Of a DNA stretch of 35,646 nt, positions 1 to 11,245 are shown piece by piece; positions within the stretch are counted from its first letter, which is position 1; each line of letters begins with the position of its first letter. Origin of the DNA: Streptococcus parasanguinis. GTDB lineage: Bacteria; Bacillota; Bacilli; Lactobacillales; Streptococcaceae. Both the position numbers and the translations under genes were made by a program. Where the stretch lies: positions 1-35,646 of the forward strand of contig NZ_JAHZPC010000017.1 of assembly GCF_019929185.1 (NCBI RefSeq), read 5' to 3'. The notes under the pieces are model-generated. The model was not told the DNA's origin. It did no database searches and saw only the letters and a list, made by a program, of their open reading frames with translations.

Positions 1-60
1 TTTTCAAAGGTCTTTGTCGCTCTCGCGCGACAACTATATTAGTATATCATGACCTTACCT
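1..60. other. Gene-free left edge with short hairpin
   Basis: A GC-rich inverted repeat, TGTCGC (15-20) and GCGACA (27-32), stands in otherwise AT-rich sequence with no usable reading frame. On neither side is there a clean T-run, so it is not a convincing terminator. It may belong to the flank of whatever lies left of the window. I cannot assign a role. Confidence 0.3.
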
Positions 61-110
61 TACTGTCAACACTTTTTCTCAAAAAATTTTATTTTTTTGA
101 AAGTTTTTTT

Positions 111-144
111 GAAATAAAAAAATAGAGAGGGAATCCTCTCTATT
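111..144 (-). terminator. Terminator of the ami operon
   Basis: Read on the minus strand, a 10-bp stem (AATAGAGAGG/CCTCTCTATT, plus-strand 121-130 and 135-144, 4-nt loop) is followed at once by a run of T residues. The stem overlaps the amiF stop codon, so transcription ends right at the last gene of the operon. Confidence 0.85.
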
Positions 145-1066
145 TATATTCTTGTCTGTATTTGTTTTCTTCAGCTTTGTTAGCCCATACATAATGACCT
201 GGTTTAATTTCAACCATTTGTGGTTTATCTTCAGAGTAATCATGTTGTTCTGGATCGTAGATTTTTAGAACTTTTTTACGTTCTAGAATTGGATCTGGAA
301 TTGGGACTGCTGAAAGTAGGGATTGGGTGTATGGATGGATTGGGTGATTAAATAGCTCTTCAGTTTCTGCTACTTCTACAATAACCCCTTTATAGATAAC
401 TGCAATACGGTCAGAAATGAAGCGCACAACTGACAAGTCATGGGCGATAAAGAGATAGGTCAAGCCTAATTCTCTTTGGAATTTTTTCAAAAGGTTCAAG
501 ACCTGTGCACGTACTGAAACGTCAAGGGCTGAGATTGGTTCATCCGCAATGACAAATTCTGGTTCCATGACAAGAGCACGGGCAATACCGATCCGTTGAC
601 GTTGACCACCTGAGAATTCGTGAGGATAACGTGTCAAATGTTCTGCTAGAAGCCCAACTTCATGCATAATATTTTTTACTTTTTCCTGACGTTCTTCTTC
701 GCTGTTAAACAAATGGTGGTTGATCAAACCTTCGGAGATAATATAATCAACTGTAGCACGTTCATTCAAACTTGCTGCTGGGTCTTGGAAGATCATTTGA
801 ATTTTACGGATCAACTCTGATTTTTCACTATGAGAGTTTTTTCCGTTGATCTTGCGACCGTCATAAATAATTTCTCCAGCACTTGTATCATTCAGACCGA
901 TGATCGCACGTCCAATTGTTGTCTTCCCACTTCCTGATTCACCAACAAGAGAGAAAGTTTCTCCCTTATTAATGAAAAAGTTGGCGTTCTTTACAGCAAC
1001 GAATTTTTTACTTCCTTCACCGAAGGAAATTTCTAAATCTTTAATTTCAACTAATTTTTCAGTCAT
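140..1066 (-). CDS. amiF: Oligopeptide ABC transporter ATPase AmiF
   Basis: One of the two cytoplasmic ATPases that power the Ami oligopeptide importer. The 308-residue protein has Walker A GESGSGKT at about 42-49, a Q-loop ([12 protein letters not shown]), the ABC signature [15 protein letters not shown], Walker B ([15 protein letters not shown]) and the switch histidine in FIAHDLSVV. The C-terminal oligopeptide-transporter extension follows ([12 protein letters not shown]). I start at the ATG ending at 1066, which has AGGAGG a few bases upstream. A longer in-frame start at 1114 would run back through that ribosome-binding site into amiE. The ribosome-binding site overlaps the amiE stop and the gap between the two genes is only 10 bp, so the genes are probably translationally coupled. 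This is the last gene of the operon. Confidence 0.96.
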   Translation of the reverse strand: MTEKLVEIKDLEISFGEGSKKFVAVKNANFFINKGETFSLVGESGSGKTTIGRAIIGLNDTSAGEIIYDGRKINGKNSHSEKSELIRKIQMIFQDPAASLNERATVDYIISEGLINHHLFNSEEERQEKVKNIMHEVGLLAEHLTRYPHEFSGGQRQRIGIARALVMEPEFVIADEPISALDVSVRAQVLNLLKKFQRELGLTYLFIAHDLSVVRFISDRIAVIYKGVIVEVAETEELFNHPIHPYTQSLLSAVPIPDPILERKKVLKIYDPEQHDYSEDKPQMVEIKPGHYVWANKAEENKYRQEYK

Positions 1067-1076
1067 TTCCTTCCTC

Positions 1077-2144
1077 CTATTCTGTAATGTGAGTGAAGCC
1101 CATTTTTGAGCCAATCTTTTCGTGAAGGTTTTCGATTACTTCTGGTTTATGAACTGTTGGTGCATCTGGATGGAGCAACCATGTCTTAGCCCAGTGAGTA
1201 TCGGTTACTTTGAAAGCAGGTGCCTCTTCTTCAAAATCAATCTGCATCGCATAGTCTGAACGAAGTGCAAAAGCATCTCCTTTAATCGGAGCATACAATG
1301 AAGGCGGAGTTCCTGGAATAGAGTAAAGATCACCATCTGAGGTTGACAATTGAGGCAAGCTTGAAAGCAAGCTCCATGTGTAGGGATGTTTTGGATCGTA
1401 GAAAATTTCTTCTACTTTACCAAACTCAACAATTTCTCCAGCATACATAACGGCTACTTTATCTGCAATACTTGCAACCACACCTAAGTCGTGGGTGATA
1501 AAGATAACTGTAAATTGGTATTCTTTTTGAAGGGATTTCAACAAATCAATGATTTGCGCTTGAATGGTTACGTCAAGGGCTGTTGTTGGTTCGTCACAGA
1601 TTAAAATATCTGGACGGCAGGCCAAGGCGATGGCAATAACGATCCGTTGACGCATCCCACCTGAATATTGGAATGGATACTCATCAAAACGACGTTCAGC
1701 ATCTGGAATTCCAACTTTCTCCATATAGTCCAAAGCCATTTCTTTGGCTTCTTTAGCTGTTTTCCCTTGGTGTTTGATAATGACTTCTGTAATTTGTGAA
1801 CCAATTGTGTTGATTGGGTCCAAACTTGTCATTGGGTCTTGGAAAATTGTAGCGATCTTAGATCCACGAATATTTTCCCAATCTTTATTCGATTTCAAAT
1901 CTGTCAATTCTTGACCACGGTATTTAATCGAACCTTGGGCAATACGGCCGTTATCTTCTAACATTCCGGTGAACGTTTTTGTCAAAACTGATTTCCCTGA
2001 ACCTGACTCACCAACTAAGGCAAGAACTTCACCTTCTTCTAGCTCAAGCGATACGCCACGAATAGCTGTCAATACGCGATCGCGCACGTCAAATTCCACT
2101 ACGATATCTTGAGCAGATAAAATAATATTGTTATTTGATGTCAT
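1077..2144 (-). CDS. amiE: Oligopeptide ABC transporter ATPase AmiE
   Basis: Second ATPase of the Ami peptide importer, expected to pair with AmiF under the AmiC/AmiD membrane dimer. At 355 residues it has the usual AmiE length. Visible motifs are Walker A GESGSGKS (45-52), Q-loop [10 protein letters not shown], signature [16 protein letters not shown], Walker [15 protein letters not shown] and the H-switch [10 protein letters not shown]. The C-terminal oligo_HPY region ([14 protein letters not shown], then GTPPSL) is typical of the OppD class. The sequence is close to pneumococcal AmiE as I remember it. The gene sits 11 bp after amiD and 10 bp before amiF. There is no separate promoter, so it should depend on amiA-operon transcription. 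Confidence 0.97.
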   Translation of the reverse strand: MTSNNNIILSAQDIVVEFDVRDRVLTAIRGVSLELEEGEVLALVGESGSGKSVLTKTFTGMLEDNGRIAQGSIKYRGQELTDLKSNKDWENIRGSKIATIFQDPMTSLDPINTIGSQITEVIIKHQGKTAKEAKEMALDYMEKVGIPDAERRFDEYPFQYSGGMRQRIVIAIALACRPDILICDEPTTALDVTIQAQIIDLLKSLQKEYQFTVIFITHDLGVVASIADKVAVMYAGEIVEFGKVEEIFYDPKHPYTWSLLSSLPQLSTSDGDLYSIPGTPPSLYAPIKGDAFALRSDYAMQIDFEEEAPAFKVTDTHWAKTWLLHPDAPTVHKPEVIENLHEKIGSKMGFTHITE

Positions 2145-2155
2145 ATCTACTCCTC

Positions 2156-3082
2156 CTATCTATGTGTACGTGGGTCGCTGGCATCGGCCAAGTTTTGTCC
2201 GACGATAAAGAATGACAAGGATACTAAAATCAAAACGGTAAGCGGAATCCAGAATAGGTAGGCATTTGTAGTTACGTTTTGAGAATAGTCAGAAATCAAC
2301 CGTCCCAAACTTGGAACTGTAATTGGAAGACCAAGTCCGAAGAAGGAAAGGAAAGCTTCGTAAGAAATAAAACTTGGTAACATTTGTGATGTTTGGGTCA
2401 CGATTACAGATACCAATTGAGGTAAAATATTTTTCGTAACAATTTTCAAAGTTGGCGTTCCTAATGTTCGACTGGCCAAGTTGTACTCCAAATCACGGTA
2501 ACGCATGATTTGAACACGAATCATGTAGGCAATTCCGATCCATCCTGTTAAGGACATGGCAAGAATCAAGTTCCAGAAACCAGATCCCATTGAGTAAGTC
2601 AAGACGATAACGATCAACATAAATGGAATGTTTGAAATAACGTTATAAACTTCCATCATGATACGGTCGATGGATTTTGAGATTCCCCAAATTCCACCAA
2701 CGATGACTCCGACCACCACGTTAATAACAGTTGCGATAAAGGAAATGATAATAGAATTTCGAGCACCAAACCAAACTCCATCAAAGAGGGATTTACCGTT
2801 GTTATCTGTACCAAATAGTGCTTTCCCACTTGGTGGATTCAAACGAGCAGTAAAGTCATTGACCTTACTAACATCATTGTAATCAAAATTTGAAAACATA
2901 GGGTAGATAAAACTCATCAAGAGAATCCCAATCAAAACAGCAAGCATAATGATCGTGGTTCTTTTCTTAAAGAATTGTCTGAATACAGATTTCCAGTATG
3001 AATATGCTGGAGCATCGATTACTTCAGAGGCAAAGTCATCGCGTTTTACAAACTGAAATTTATTTTTATCGATTGTAGCCAT
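2156..3082 (-). CDS. amiD: Oligopeptide ABC transporter permease AmiD
   Basis: Inner-membrane permease of the Ami system, 308 residues. There is a cytoplasmic N-terminus and one membrane segment near 44-64. A short extracytoplasmic part ([15 protein letters not shown]) follows, and then the five-helix binding-protein-dependent permease domain from about 105. The coupling (EAA-like) loop [19 protein letters not shown] docks onto the ATPases. The C-terminus ends in [12 protein letters not shown], the usual OppC ending. Its ATG shares the A of the amiC stop codon (TAATG), so translation is probably coupled to amiC. Confidence 0.96.
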   Translation of the reverse strand: MATIDKNKFQFVKRDDFASEVIDAPAYSYWKSVFRQFFKKRTTIIMLAVLIGILLMSFIYPMFSNFDYNDVSKVNDFTARLNPPSGKALFGTDNNGKSLFDGVWFGARNSIIISFIATVINVVVGVIVGGIWGISKSIDRIMMEVYNVISNIPFMLIVIVLTYSMGSGFWNLILAMSLTGWIGIAYMIRVQIMRYRDLEYNLASRTLGTPTLKIVTKNILPQLVSVIVTQTSQMLPSFISYEAFLSFFGLGLPITVPSLGRLISDYSQNVTTNAYLFWIPLTVLILVSLSFFIVGQNLADASDPRTHR

Positions 3083-4581
3083 TATTTGCCTCCTTTCGTA
3101 TTCGTTAATTTAATCCGTGGGTCAAGTACCGTCATCAAGATATCACCTAACATGGCAGCAAAGATACCAAGCGATGTGAAGATGAAGACAAGTCCGATAA
3201 CCATGGTGTTGTTTGATGCTTTAATAGAGTCAATCAACATTTTACCCATACCTGGGAAAGCGAAGACTGTTTCAGTAAGTGTCGCACCTGAGATAACTCC
3301 AATAATAGATGTCGGGATACCAGATACCAATGGAACCATCGCATTTTTGAAGATGTGTTTTTTTGAAATCTCACGTTCTGATAATCCTTTTGAACGAGCA
3401 AAACGGACGAAATCTTGTGAATGGATATCAATCATGTAACGACGAATCCAAACGGCGTTAAATGGTGCACTCAATAAACCAAGAATCAGGGACGGCAATA
3501 CATATGAACGCCAATCCTGTGCTCCAAGAACTGGGAATGAGTCTGGAAGCCCAAAGAATGAACCTGCTAAACGGACAATGTAGACCGAAGCAATGGTTGG
3601 GAGAGACATCATAAATGTCAAAGCAGCTGTTGAGATGCTATCAAACCATGAGTTCTTGAACAGAGCCATGTAAGATCCTAATGGGATCGCAATCAAATAA
3701 GAAATTGCAATACCAATCAAACCAATGATTGAAGAAGATGCAATCATGGATGGATTCTCATAGTTGCTCAAAGTTGCTGTATACGCATCCCCTTTACCAA
3801 ATCGACTGATATCTTGTGAATCTGCCTTACTTGGTGATTTGTAGGTACGTGAGTAGATATCAATTGATGATGTTTTCTTACCTGTTGGGAAGTTCACTTC
3901 ACTCTTCTTAGTCGTTCCTTGTCCTTGGGTAATAACTTGAAGAACTGGGGTATTTGAATATGTTGGATATGAATTTCCTAGGTTTAAGGTCACAAAGTTT
4001 TGGTGTACATATGGGAATTGACCGTTGAAGTACAAAAGATATTTATGTTTCGTACCAGAACCCACTACAGACCATCCAATAGACGGATCATTTTCAATGC
4101 GGATATAGCGTTTGAGGTTTGGATTTGAAGCATCTTTCACCCAACCTGGATGATCAAATTGAATCAAATTCGCATAGAAGCTGACGACACGTTCAAAAAC
4201 TGGAATTTCACGCACTGCATAGAAAGACTTACTTTCTGGGAAACGTTTCAACTGCCAACCATGACCTAATTTGTTAATGTATTCTTTATAGATCTTTTCA
4301 TTAGCAGTAGTCGCATCAACTGTTACAGAAGAATCTTCTTTACTTGCTTTTTGTTGCAAGCTCTTTGAATCCATGTATTCCAAATAACCCATGCGATCAT
4401 AGACTGTATTTTCGTAGTTGATCTTCGAATCTTTTGTCTTCGCTACTTTATTGTAGTTAGGGTCATTTTTAAAGATGAGATTTCTCGGTGTTAGCGTATA
4501 GATAATCATGTAGGTTAATGTCGTGACGAGAAAGATCGACACTAACGAACGCAAAATACGCATAAAAACATATTTTTTCAT
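3082..4581 (-). CDS. amiC: Oligopeptide ABC transporter permease AmiC
   Basis: Larger permease of the Ami importer, 499 residues. One N-terminal membrane segment (about 8-30) is followed by a roughly 240-residue extracytoplasmic domain peculiar to streptococcal/OppB-type AmiC proteins. The permease core begins near 280 ([20 protein letters not shown]), with coupling loop [17 protein letters not shown]. The start is supported by AAAGGAATG upstream. A hairpin separates it from amiA (4605-4634), so amiC and the downstream genes are probably made in smaller amounts than the binding protein. The stop overlaps amiD by one base. Confidence 0.96.
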   Translation of the reverse strand: MKKYVFMRILRSLVSIFLVTTLTYMIIYTLTPRNLIFKNDPNYNKVAKTKDSKINYENTVYDRMGYLEYMDSKSLQQKASKEDSSVTVDATTANEKIYKEYINKLGHGWQLKRFPESKSFYAVREIPVFERVVSFYANLIQFDHPGWVKDASNPNLKRYIRIENDPSIGWSVVGSGTKHKYLLYFNGQFPYVHQNFVTLNLGNSYPTYSNTPVLQVITQGQGTTKKSEVNFPTGKKTSSIDIYSRTYKSPSKADSQDISRFGKGDAYTATLSNYENPSMIASSSIIGLIGIAISYLIAIPLGSYMALFKNSWFDSISTAALTFMMSLPTIASVYIVRLAGSFFGLPDSFPVLGAQDWRSYVLPSLILGLLSAPFNAVWIRRYMIDIHSQDFVRFARSKGLSEREISKKHIFKNAMVPLVSGIPTSIIGVISGATLTETVFAFPGMGKMLIDSIKASNNTMVIGLVFIFTSLGIFAAMLGDILMTVLDPRIKLTNTKGGK

Positions 4582-4604
4582 ATTTCATTCCTTTAATGTC
4601 CAAA

Positions 4605-4634
4605 AGAACTTTCTCCCCTAGAAGAGAAAGTTCT
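4605..4634 (-). terminator. Intraoperonic hairpin between amiA and amiC
   Basis: A perfect 11-bp stem (AGAACTTTCTC at 4605-4615 with GAGAAAGTTCT at 4624-4634, 8-nt loop) lies in the 73-bp gap. On the minus strand the stem is followed only by a short T stretch, so I read it as a leaky terminator or 3'-end stabiliser. It would let amiA mRNA exceed the permease/ATPase mRNA. Confidence 0.65.
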
Positions 4635-4654
4635 AATGAAAAGCAATAATTTAA

Positions 4655-6640
4655 TTATTTAACGTGTTTTTCAAGATCTTGTTGAGCTTTTTTGTTTGAC
4701 TCAGCTTTTTCTTTTTGCCATTTTTCACGTGCTTGTTCGTATTGTTTCTTAGTAACAGGTTCATCCTGAACTTCTACATATTTGAAGTAAGCTGATCCTT
4801 TGTTACCTGTTTGAGCTGATGGGCCAGAGAATGGAACCACTTTAGAAACAACTGTTGCTGCGCCTGTGCTTGACATTGTTGGGATTACCAAGGCACTGTC
4901 ACTCAACCAAGCTTGAGCAGCAGCATATTTTTCGTAACGTTTAGCTACATCAAGTGATTCGCTATTAGCATCTGCAAGAAGTTTCGCATACTCATCCAAG
5001 CCAACTGCTTTGGCTGAAGCATTATCTACACCACCTGCAAAACCAAGGTAGACTTTTGTTTGGTCTTCTGATGATGGTTGAAGAGTATCAAGGTAAGTTG
5101 ATGGATCATCGTAGTCTGGGTTCCATCCGACCAATCCTTGAAGATCCCAATCTGCATCTGCAGCTGATGGAACATTCAATGTGATGTTCAACACCTCGTC
5201 TTGGTCCATCATTTGAAGGTCAAGGACAACATTGTCTTTACCAAGAGTATCTTCCACTGTTTGTTTCAATGATTGCATCCGTGAAACAAAGTTTGTAGAG
5301 TTTTGTGCCACTGGTACGTCAATATGAATTGGGAATTGAACGCCATCTTTTTGAAGTTCAGCTTTTGCTTTTTCAAGTTGTGCTTTTGCTTTGTCTTTGT
5401 TGTAAAGACCGTCTTGACCATCTGCAAGGTTGACACCTTTCCATTGATCACCATATGTACTCAATTTATCTGCAACCACATCTCCAAAGTCTTTTCCATT
5501 CACTTGCACAAAGGCTGGAGCTGTGTAGGTATTACGGATAGCTGGTTTAGCAAATGCTTTACTATTTACTTGCGCTGAGTAGTTTTCACGGTTCAAGGCA
5601 AAAGTGATAGCTTGACGGAAATCTTTGTTCAAGATTGCTTTCTTAGTTGCAGTCTTTTCAGCATCTGATTTCTTAGCAGTGTGTTTGTATGATTGACGGT
5701 CAATGTTGAAACCAAGAACCGCTACCCCTGAACCAGCCGGTGTATTATAGATGTTGTCTTTGTATTTTTTAGATACAGTTGCAAAGTTTGAACTTGCCGG
5801 GAAAAGACGAGCAGCTGTATAAGCACCATCAGAGAAACCACGCGCCAATGAATCTTGGTCTGATCCATCATAATAAGTGAGTTTCACTTCTTTAAGGTGA
5901 ACGTTTTTCTTATCCCAGTAGTTGTCATTCTTTTCAAATACAACAGATGATTTTGAAGTGATTGATTTAAGAAGGAAAGGTCCGTTTGCAAGGATTGATT
6001 TCACATCGTTTGGTTGACCAAAATCATCTCCCTTACTCTTCAAGAACTCTGTGCTAATTGGGAACAAGATTCCGTTTGTTGTTTTAGAGTTCCAGAAGGT
6101 TTCAGGTTTGTTCAATGTATATTGAAGTGTGTAATCATCAACAGCTTTGACACCAACTTGGCTAAAGTCTGTAGTTTTTCCTTGTACATAATCATCCAAG
6201 CCTTTGACAGAACCTTGAACAAGTGAAAGGGTTTCAGATTTTTTATCAGCAGCGTGTTTCAAACCAGTTACGAAGTCTTTGGCAGTCACTTCACCATGTT
6301 CTTCACCATCTGCATCGTACCATTTAACACCCTTACGAATCTTGTAGGTATAAGTCAAACCATCTTTTGAAACAGACCAATCTTCTGCAAGTGATGGCAC
6401 AAGATTTCCATACTTGTCATTTGCCATCAAACCATCTACGACATTTGTAGTGATATCATGTGTAGCAGCTTTAGAAGATACAGTGTAGTCCAAAGTTTGA
6501 GGATCATCTGTGTAGACATAACCATAGTTTTTGTCTTCACCTGAGCTTGCTTTACTAGTATTTGAACCAGAACATGCAGCCAACAATCCAGCTGCAAGGA
6601 GTGTTACTCCGGCAACTGCGAATACTTTACCTTTTTTCAT
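4655..6640 (-). CDS. amiA: Oligopeptide-binding lipoprotein AmiA
   Basis: Substrate-binding lipoprotein that captures peptides outside the cell and delivers them to AmiCD. In related streptococci such proteins also feed peptide pheromones to internal receptors (family knowledge). The 661-residue product starts with a lipoprotein signal peptide, with lipobox LAAC and the acylated cysteine at 23. The mature part is an SBP_bac_5 domain (GYVYTDDPQTLDYTVSS, then DFVTGLKHAADK). The tail is long and charged, lysine- and glutamine-rich (QEKWQKEKAE-like), and probably helical. First gene of the ami operon, with its own promoter and a CodY-like box just upstream. Confidence 0.96.
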   Translation of the reverse strand: MKKGKVFAVAGVTLLAAGLLAACSGSNTSKASSGEDKNYGYVYTDDPQTLDYTVSSKAATHDITTNVVDGLMANDKYGNLVPSLAEDWSVSKDGLTYTYKIRKGVKWYDADGEEHGEVTAKDFVTGLKHAADKKSETLSLVQGSVKGLDDYVQGKTTDFSQVGVKAVDDYTLQYTLNKPETFWNSKTTNGILFPISTEFLKSKGDDFGQPNDVKSILANGPFLLKSITSKSSVVFEKNDNYWDKKNVHLKEVKLTYYDGSDQDSLARGFSDGAYTAARLFPASSNFATVSKKYKDNIYNTPAGSGVAVLGFNIDRQSYKHTAKKSDAEKTATKKAILNKDFRQAITFALNRENYSAQVNSKAFAKPAIRNTYTAPAFVQVNGKDFGDVVADKLSTYGDQWKGVNLADGQDGLYNKDKAKAQLEKAKAELQKDGVQFPIHIDVPVAQNSTNFVSRMQSLKQTVEDTLGKDNVVLDLQMMDQDEVLNITLNVPSAADADWDLQGLVGWNPDYDDPSTYLDTLQPSSEDQTKVYLGFAGGVDNASAKAVGLDEYAKLLADANSESLDVAKRYEKYAAAQAWLSDSALVIPTMSSTGAATVVSKVVPFSGPSAQTGNKGSAYFKYVEVQDEPVTKKQYEQAREKWQKEKAESNKKAQQDLEKHVK

Positions 6641-6676
6641 AGGAATTCTCCAATAGTTTTTTTAGATTTGTTTAAG

Positions 6677-6705
6677 ATTATATCACAACTAAAAAAAAAA
6701 GTAAA
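6677..6705 (-). promoter_or_regulatory. Promoter of the ami operon
   Basis: On the minus strand there is TTTACT (6700-6705), a 17-bp spacer and TATAAT (6677-6682), with TG one base before the -10 (extended -10). The spacer holds a run of T residues. The 5' leader to the amiA ATG is only about 30 nt. Confidence 0.8.
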
Positions 6706-6708
6706 CTA

Positions 6709-6723
6709 AATTTTCTGAATATT
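6709..6723. promoter_or_regulatory. CodY box upstream of amiA
   Basis: AATTTTCTGAATATT matches the CodY consensus AATTTTCWGAAAATT at 13/15 on this strand and, because the motif is nearly palindromic, 14/15 on the other. It begins three bases upstream of the amiA -35, where CodY would interfere with RNA polymerase. CodY control of ami is established in pneumococcus; its use here is inferred. Confidence 0.75.
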
Positions 6724-6787
6724 CGCTTCAACACCATCCAAAAGCCTTGCTATGACTGATTTTTTAGCCTAATTGATGATTTTACGA

Positions 6788-6816
6788 TTTTCCATTAATC
6801 ATTTGTATGATACAAT
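6788..6816 (+). promoter_or_regulatory. Promoter of the PBP3-like gene
   Basis: Extended -10 TG-A-TACAAT (6808-6816) with only a weak -35 (TTTTCC at 6788-6793, 17-bp spacer). A GAGGAAA ribosome-binding site (6834-6840) precedes the GTG start. Confidence 0.6.
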
Positions 6817-6845
6817 AGAGAGGACTAAGCAACGAGGAAACAACT

Positions 6846-8087
6846 GTGAAAAAATTCTTTCTTTCTTTTTTAACCTTCATCCTGCTGTTATGCAGTTTAC
6901 CTTATCAAGTAGTTCTGGCAGATGAGCTAGAACTTCCTGCTCAAAGTGCTATTGCTGTTGAAGCTGATACAGGTAAAATTTTATATGAAAAGGATTCAGA
7001 GAAAAAGCGAGATGTGGGGGGACTATCTACACTCTTGACCACTTATCTGATTTTCGAAGCTATTCATGAAAAAAAACTTTCTCTAAAAGATCCTATCAAA
7101 CTGTCTGAGAAAGCTCTGGCCTTAAATGATATCGAAGGTGCTGGTACTCTTCCTATGGAGGCAAACCAATATACAGTTGAACAGTTATTGACTGCTCTTT
7201 TAGTTGGAAATTCTAGCACTGCTGCCTTGGCCTTAGCTGAGAAAGTGGGTGGCTCTGAGAAAAGCTTCGTTGAAATGATGAAGCAAAAATTGTCTACCTG
7301 GGGCATTAAATCTCCCCACTTGATCAACGCGACAGGCTTAAATACACAAACCATCAGTGGAGATCCTGAAGGGAAAGAGGATGAAAATCAATTGAGTGCT
7401 TATGATATTGCTGTTATTGCCAAGCACTTACTCCAGGATTTTCCTGAAGTGACCAAATATACTTCAAAACCCACTGCTCTTTTTTCAAACACGCAGATTG
7501 AAAACCCCAACCTGATGCTAGAAGGCATGCCGAATTACCGTTCTGGAGTTGATGGCCTACGGGTCAGCAACTCTACCAAAGGTGGCATCACCTTTGCTGC
7601 ATCAACAACGCAAAATGGCATCCATATGATCACTGTTGTCCTAGGAGTGGAGGCAGTTGACGGTGATCCGTATGCACGTTTTGTGGCTACTTCTTCTCTG
7701 ATGAACTACGTGGTACGGACCTTTGTTTCTTCCATTGTCGTCAAAGAAGGAGATCCCTACGGAAAAAGTAAGGCAACTATCATGGATGGGAAGTCAGATA
7801 CTGTTTTAGCTGTTGCAAAAAAAGACTTCTATATCGTCGAAAAACAAGGTAGTCAAGCGGAACCAAAAATTCAATTCAAGAGTGACCAAGAATCATTCCG
7901 AGCACCTGTCAAATCAGGCACTAATCTTGGAAAATTACACTACACTGATCCAGATAAAATCGGACGTGGCTACTTAGAAGATCAAGAGCCAACGGTCGAT
8001 ATGGTAGCAGGAAGAACCATTGAGAAAAGCTTCTTCTTAAAAGTTTGGTGGAATGAATTCGTCCGTTATGTCAACGAAAAATTATAA
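6846..8087 (+). CDS. PBP3/DacA-family protein, all three catalytic motifs lost
   Basis: Full-length (413 residues) homologue of the streptococcal D-alanyl-D-alanine carboxypeptidase PBP3. The start is GTG. A signal peptide (cleavage near VLA-DELEL, about 25) is followed by a transpeptidase-like domain, the C-terminal beta domain and the amphipathic membrane-anchoring tail (FFLKVWWNEFVRYVNEKL). Aligned to pneumococcal PBP3 from memory, the active-site SxxK (SITK) reads GLST (59-62), the SxN motif (SAN) reads NSS (122-124) and KTG reads RVS (239-241). The nucleophilic serine, the general-base lysine and the KTG are all gone, while the frame and the surrounding fold residues are intact. It is therefore probably not a carboxypeptidase but a retained pseudoenzyme with a structural or regulatory role; automatic annotation as DacA would mislead. 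It stands alone between the divergent ami and the convergent suf operons. Confidence 0.9.
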   Translation: MKKFFLSFLTFILLLCSLPYQVVLADELELPAQSAIAVEADTGKILYEKDSEKKRDVGGLSTLLTTYLIFEAIHEKKLSLKDPIKLSEKALALNDIEGAGTLPMEANQYTVEQLLTALLVGNSSTAALALAEKVGGSEKSFVEMMKQKLSTWGIKSPHLINATGLNTQTISGDPEGKEDENQLSAYDIAVIAKHLLQDFPEVTKYTSKPTALFSNTQIENPNLMLEGMPNYRSGVDGLRVSNSTKGGITFAASTTQNGIHMITVVLGVEAVDGDPYARFVATSSLMNYVVRTFVSSIVVKEGDPYGKSKATIMDGKSDTVLAVAKKDFYIVEKQGSQAEPKIQFKSDQESFRAPVKSGTNLGKLHYTDPDKIGRGYLEDQEPTVDMVAGRTIEKSFFLKVWWNEFVRYVNEKL

Positions 8088-8090
8088 GCA

Positions 8091-8127
8091 AAAAAATCAC
8101 AATGGAGTCAAATCCATTGTGATTTTT
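8091..8127. terminator. Bidirectional terminator between PBP3-like gene and sufB
   Basis: An 11-bp stem (ATCACAATGGA 8096-8106, TCCATTGTGAT 8113-8123, 6-nt loop) is flanked by A residues on the left and T residues on the right. It can therefore end transcription of the convergent genes from both sides. Confidence 0.9.
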
Positions 8128-8143
8128 GATTGATGAAAATGAA

Positions 8144-9556
8144 TTATCCTACAGATCCTTCCATTTCGTAGCTAATGAGTCGGTTTAACTCAACGGCATA
8201 TTCCATTGGAAGTTCTTTTGTAAAGGGCTCTACAAATCCCATGACAATCATTTCTGTCGCTTCTGATTCAGACAAACCACGACTCATCAAATAATACAGT
8301 TGTTCTTCTGAGATTTTTGAAACCTTGGCTTCGTGCTCCAAAGCAACTTGTGAGTTGTGGATTTCATTAAATGGAATCGTATCTGATGCAGATAAATCAT
8401 CCATGATAATGGTGTCACACTCGATGTGAGAAACTGATTTCTTGGAATTTTTGTTAAAGGTAACTTGTCCACGGTAGTCTACCTTTCCGCCACCTTTCGC
8501 GATGGATTTAGATACGATAGACGAGCTAGTGTGAGGTGCATTGTGGATCATCTTGGCACCTGTATCTTGGTGTTGACCTGCATTCGCAAAGGCAATGGAC
8601 AACATGGTCCCGCGCGCTCCTTCTCCATCTAGATAAACAGATGGGTACTTCATGGTTGTCTTCGCACCTAGGTTTCCATCGATCCACTCAACTGTAGCAT
8701 CTTTTTGGGCTTTGGCCCGCTTGGTGACCAAGTTATAGACATTGTCAGACCAGTTTTGGATAGTCGTGTAGCGCATATAAGCACCATCCAAGGCAAAGAT
8801 CTCAACAATCGCTGCATGGAGGCTATTGCTTGAGTAGGTCGGCGCTGTACAGCCTTCTACATAGTGGACACTTGCTCCCTCATCCACAATAATCAAAGTG
8901 CGCTCAAACTGACCTGTATTTTCATTGTTGATACGGAAGTAAGTTTGAAGTGGGACGTCTACTTTTACACCTTTTGGTACATAAATGAAGGTTCCACCAG
9001 ACCAGACTGCTGAGTTGAGGGCAGCCAATTTGTTGTCCGTTGGTGGTACTAACTTCGCAAAATACTGTTTGAAAAGGTCTGGATATTCTTTTAGGGCAGA
9101 ATCCGTATCGGTAAAGATAATCCCCAACTTTTCAAACTCTTCTTTCATATTGTGGTAAACCACTTCTGATTCATACTGAGCAGAAGCCCCCGCTAAGTAA
9201 GCACGTTCCGCTTCAGGAATCCCGATACGCTCAAAGGTTTCCTTGATTTTCTCTGGGACTTCGTCCCATGAACGGGCAGGTTTATCCGAAGGTTTTTGAT
9301 AATAGATCAAATCATCAAAGTCAATTTCTGATAGATCGGCTCCCCAGGTTTGCATGGGCATCTTTTTGAAGGTTTCAAAAGATTTCAAACGGAATTCGAG
9401 CATCCATTCTGGTTCATTTTTTGCTGCAGACAATTCACGAATAACCGCTTCATTCAATCCCTTCCCGGTAGAGAGAATGGGTTGAACGTCATCGTGAAAT
9501 CCAAATTTATATTCACCGAGATCAATTGGTTTCGGTTCGACTCTTTCTTCAGCCAT
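8144..9556 (-). CDS. sufB: Fe-S cluster assembly scaffold protein SufB
   Basis: Core scaffold subunit of the SufBCD complex, on which iron-sulphur clusters are built from sulphur delivered by SufS/SufU. It has 470 residues with the usual SufB beta-helix sequence. Conserved cysteines lie in [11 protein letters not shown] and [11 protein letters not shown], the latter matching the position of the functional Cys405 of E. coli SufB. The conserved [10 protein letters not shown] and [10 protein letters not shown] segments are near the C-terminus. It is the last gene of the operon, 32 bp after sufU, with AAAGGAAA upstream of the ATG, and is followed by a strong terminator. Confidence 0.97.
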   Translation of the reverse strand: MAEERVEPKPIDLGEYKFGFHDDVQPILSTGKGLNEAVIRELSAAKNEPEWMLEFRLKSFETFKKMPMQTWGADLSEIDFDDLIYYQKPSDKPARSWDEVPEKIKETFERIGIPEAERAYLAGASAQYESEVVYHNMKEEFEKLGIIFTDTDSALKEYPDLFKQYFAKLVPPTDNKLAALNSAVWSGGTFIYVPKGVKVDVPLQTYFRINNENTGQFERTLIIVDEGASVHYVEGCTAPTYSSNSLHAAIVEIFALDGAYMRYTTIQNWSDNVYNLVTKRAKAQKDATVEWIDGNLGAKTTMKYPSVYLDGEGARGTMLSIAFANAGQHQDTGAKMIHNAPHTSSSIVSKSIAKGGGKVDYRGQVTFNKNSKKSVSHIECDTIIMDDLSASDTIPFNEIHNSQVALEHEAKVSKISEEQLYYLMSRGLSESEATEMIVMGFVEPFTKELPMEYAVELNRLISYEMEGSVG

Positions 9557-9588
9557 AATTTCCTTTCTTTCTCTGTTTCTTCTTTTAA

Positions 9589-11245
<1,657 letters not shown>

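Noticed and set aside
1067..1114. Upstream in-frame extension of amiF
   Set aside because: It reads back across the AGGAGG ribosome-binding site and into the end of amiE; the ATG at 1066 gives the usual 308-residue AmiF.
5303..5578. Plus-strand frames inside amiA and other large genes (e.g. 9350-9931, 27370-27855)
   Set aside because: They are antisense shadows of well-supported genes and have no ribosome-binding site, promoter or recognisable protein.
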